Shown: positions 33,726-34,725 of the stretch, piece after piece
Numbering within the stretch: position 1 is the first letter of the stretch
Layout of the letters: each line of letters opens with the position of its first letter
Assembly (NCBI GenBank): GCA_947496145.1
Contig: CANMBS010000048.1
Span: 1 to 34,725, forward strand
Origin: an uncultured Pseudovibrio sp.
Lineage (GTDB): Bacteria > Pseudomonadota > Alphaproteobacteria > Rhizobiales > Stappiaceae
DNA length: 34,725 nt
Direction of reading: 5' to 3'
Position numbers and translations under genes: made by a program
The notes under the pieces: generated by a model
The model's input: only the letters and a program-made list of their open reading frames with translations
What the model was told of the DNA's origin: nothing
Database searches by the model: none

Positions 33726-34613
33726 ATGACCGCGTTGACCAGGATACAGATTGAAGAGCGACTAAAAAAGCATCAATTTTATCACATCGTTGATCTCCCG
33801 TTTGGACTTCAGACGCCCGGACGTCCGCATTTTAAATACATGTGGGACTTGGTGATCGAATCTCTCGATAAGATTGATTTCGCCGGGAAGCGGGTTCTGG
33901 ACATCGGCTGCCGTGATGGTCTCTTTAGTTTTCATGCGGAAGAAAAAGGGGCATCAGAAGTCATCGGCATTGATAACCTGATATCGGCAGGCGCGGTTGA
34001 AATTGTTATTCCTGCGCGGAAATCGAAGGTCAAAATGGTCGAAATGAATGTGAACGACCTTCGCCAGGACACCTTCGGAACTTTCGACATTATTATATTT
34101 GCCGGTGTTCTTTACCATCTCAGATATCCGTTTTGGGTGATGAAAAAGCTTCATGAATGCCTGAGGCCGGGCGGCGTCATGATTCTTGAGAGCGGTATTC
34201 TCACATCGATGAACCAGTACCCGATGATGTTCTGCCCTGCCGGTGAAGTGCAAGGCCCTTATGACCCAACATCGTGCACTTTCTTCAATGTCACCGGAAT
34301 GAGATGTACTCTTCAATCTATGGGTTTCGTTGATGTGAAGCTCAATTCCCTTATCCGGCATTCGGGCGATGGTCATGAGCGGCTGAAAACAGATGACGCA
34401 AGTCTGGATAAATCCTTCGACCGTAAGATCGGTCGTGCCGTTTTTTCGGCTACAAAGGCAGCGACAACTGTAAATGAGCAGTGGGTTGATGACTATTGGG
34501 ACGGAATCCAAAGCGTTGAAGTCCTGCGAGAGCGTGCACGACGAGAGCGTGCACGACGTAGCTCAGCAAAGGCCCATCAGGGTAAGGAAGCTGTCGTTAA
34601 AAATCTGACTTAG
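33726..34613 (+). CDS. Class I SAM-dependent methyltransferase (CmoB/DUF1698-like)
   Basis: The 295-residue protein has a Rossmann methyltransferase fold. Motif I is RVLDIGCRDGLFSF (56-69), an acidic residue ends the second strand (VIGIDN), and FDIIIFAGVLYHLRYPF (about 119-135) followed by CLRPGGVMILES are typical of small-molecule and wobble-uridine methyltransferases such as CmoB. The N-terminal HFKYMWDLVIESL resembles a tRNA-uridine or sugar methyltransferase entry. The C-terminus is basic and carries the duplicated RERARRERARR. No Shine-Dalgarno is obvious. The substrate is unknown; it stands alone. Confidence 0.85.
   Translation: MTALTRIQIEERLKKHQFYHIVDLPFGLQTPGRPHFKYMWDLVIESLDKIDFAGKRVLDIGCRDGLFSFHAEEKGASEVIGIDNLISAGAVEIVIPARKSKVKMVEMNVNDLRQDTFGTFDIIIFAGVLYHLRYPFWVMKKLHECLRPGGVMILESGILTSMNQYPMMFCPAGEVQGPYDPTSCTFFNVTGMRCTLQSMGFVDVKLNSLIRHSGDGHERLKTDDASLDKSFDRKIGRAVFSATKAATTVNEQWVDDYWDGIQSVEVLRERARRERARRSSAKAHQGKEAVVKNLT
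34527..34556 (+). repeat. 15-bp perfect tandem duplication inside the methyltransferase gene
   Basis: CGAGAGCGTGCACGA occurs twice back to back (34527-34541, 34542-34556). It keeps the frame and doubles the peptide RERAR in a basic tail. It looks like a recent replication-slippage duplication. Confidence 0.9.
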
Positions 34614-34725
34614 TAACCTTCACAGCGTTACTGGCCCGGTGTCCACGCCACGGCTAACGCATGAAGCTATAAGGTGATGATATTTTGCATATAGTCATTG
34701 TTCCATCCTGCTGTTTTTCGACGTC

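Overview
The window looks like a chromosomal stretch of a marine alphaproteobacterium. The evidence is a class Ib ribonucleotide reductase operon, a TMAO/DMSO reductase, B12 uptake genes, IS91-, IS5- and IS6-type insertion-sequence debris, and moderate GC. A Stappiaceae member such as Pseudovibrio would fit, but that is an inference from gene content and not a match. No rRNA or tRNA gene was recognised.

Region 1 (1-8000) is accessory DNA. It starts inside an IS91-family element (HUH transposase cut by the window edge, preceded by its tyrosine recombinase). A hipBA toxin-antitoxin pair follows, with a HipB-type operator in its promoter. Next, on the minus strand, is a degraded four-gene operon of three large tyrosine recombinases and a small coiled-coil protein. 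Its layout matches the ginABCD operon of GInt genomic islands; the three recombinase genes carry stops and frameshifts and only ginD is intact.

Region 2 (8400-16350) holds a periplasmic respiratory pair on the minus strand, the molybdoenzyme TorA/DorA then the pentahaem cytochrome TorC, with a switch-like hairpin set between them and no torD. An AT-rich spacer of about 790 bases follows, then a D-2-hydroxyacid dehydrogenase, a 542-residue helical protein of unknown function, and an IS5-family wreck.

Region 3 (16358-24336) is the most coherent regulatory unit. nrdHIEF (class Ib, B12-independent RNR) lies on the minus strand and btuF-btuC-btuD plus a pseudoazurin gene on the plus strand. Each side has its own cobalamin riboswitch in a shared divergent intergenic region. 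The nrd side also has a pair of NrdR-like boxes over its likely promoter. The logic is that when B12 is plentiful both B12 import and the B12-independent RNR are turned down.

Region 4 (24340-32720) starts with an IS6-family remnant and then a plus-strand operon psuG - HAD phosphatase - broken Asp/Glu-racemase-family gene, behind three tandem 16-bp repeats. A GntR/FCD regulator follows, and then a minus-strand catabolic operon: split UxaA/SuyAB-type dehydratase or lyase, an enolase-superfamily (MR/MLE) enzyme and a BCCT transporter. An 11-bp FadR-type operator palindrome lies just upstream of that operon. The substrate is unknown.

Region 5 (32720-34725) is about 1 kb without a convincing gene, then a class I SAM methyltransferase carrying a fresh 15-bp tandem duplication.
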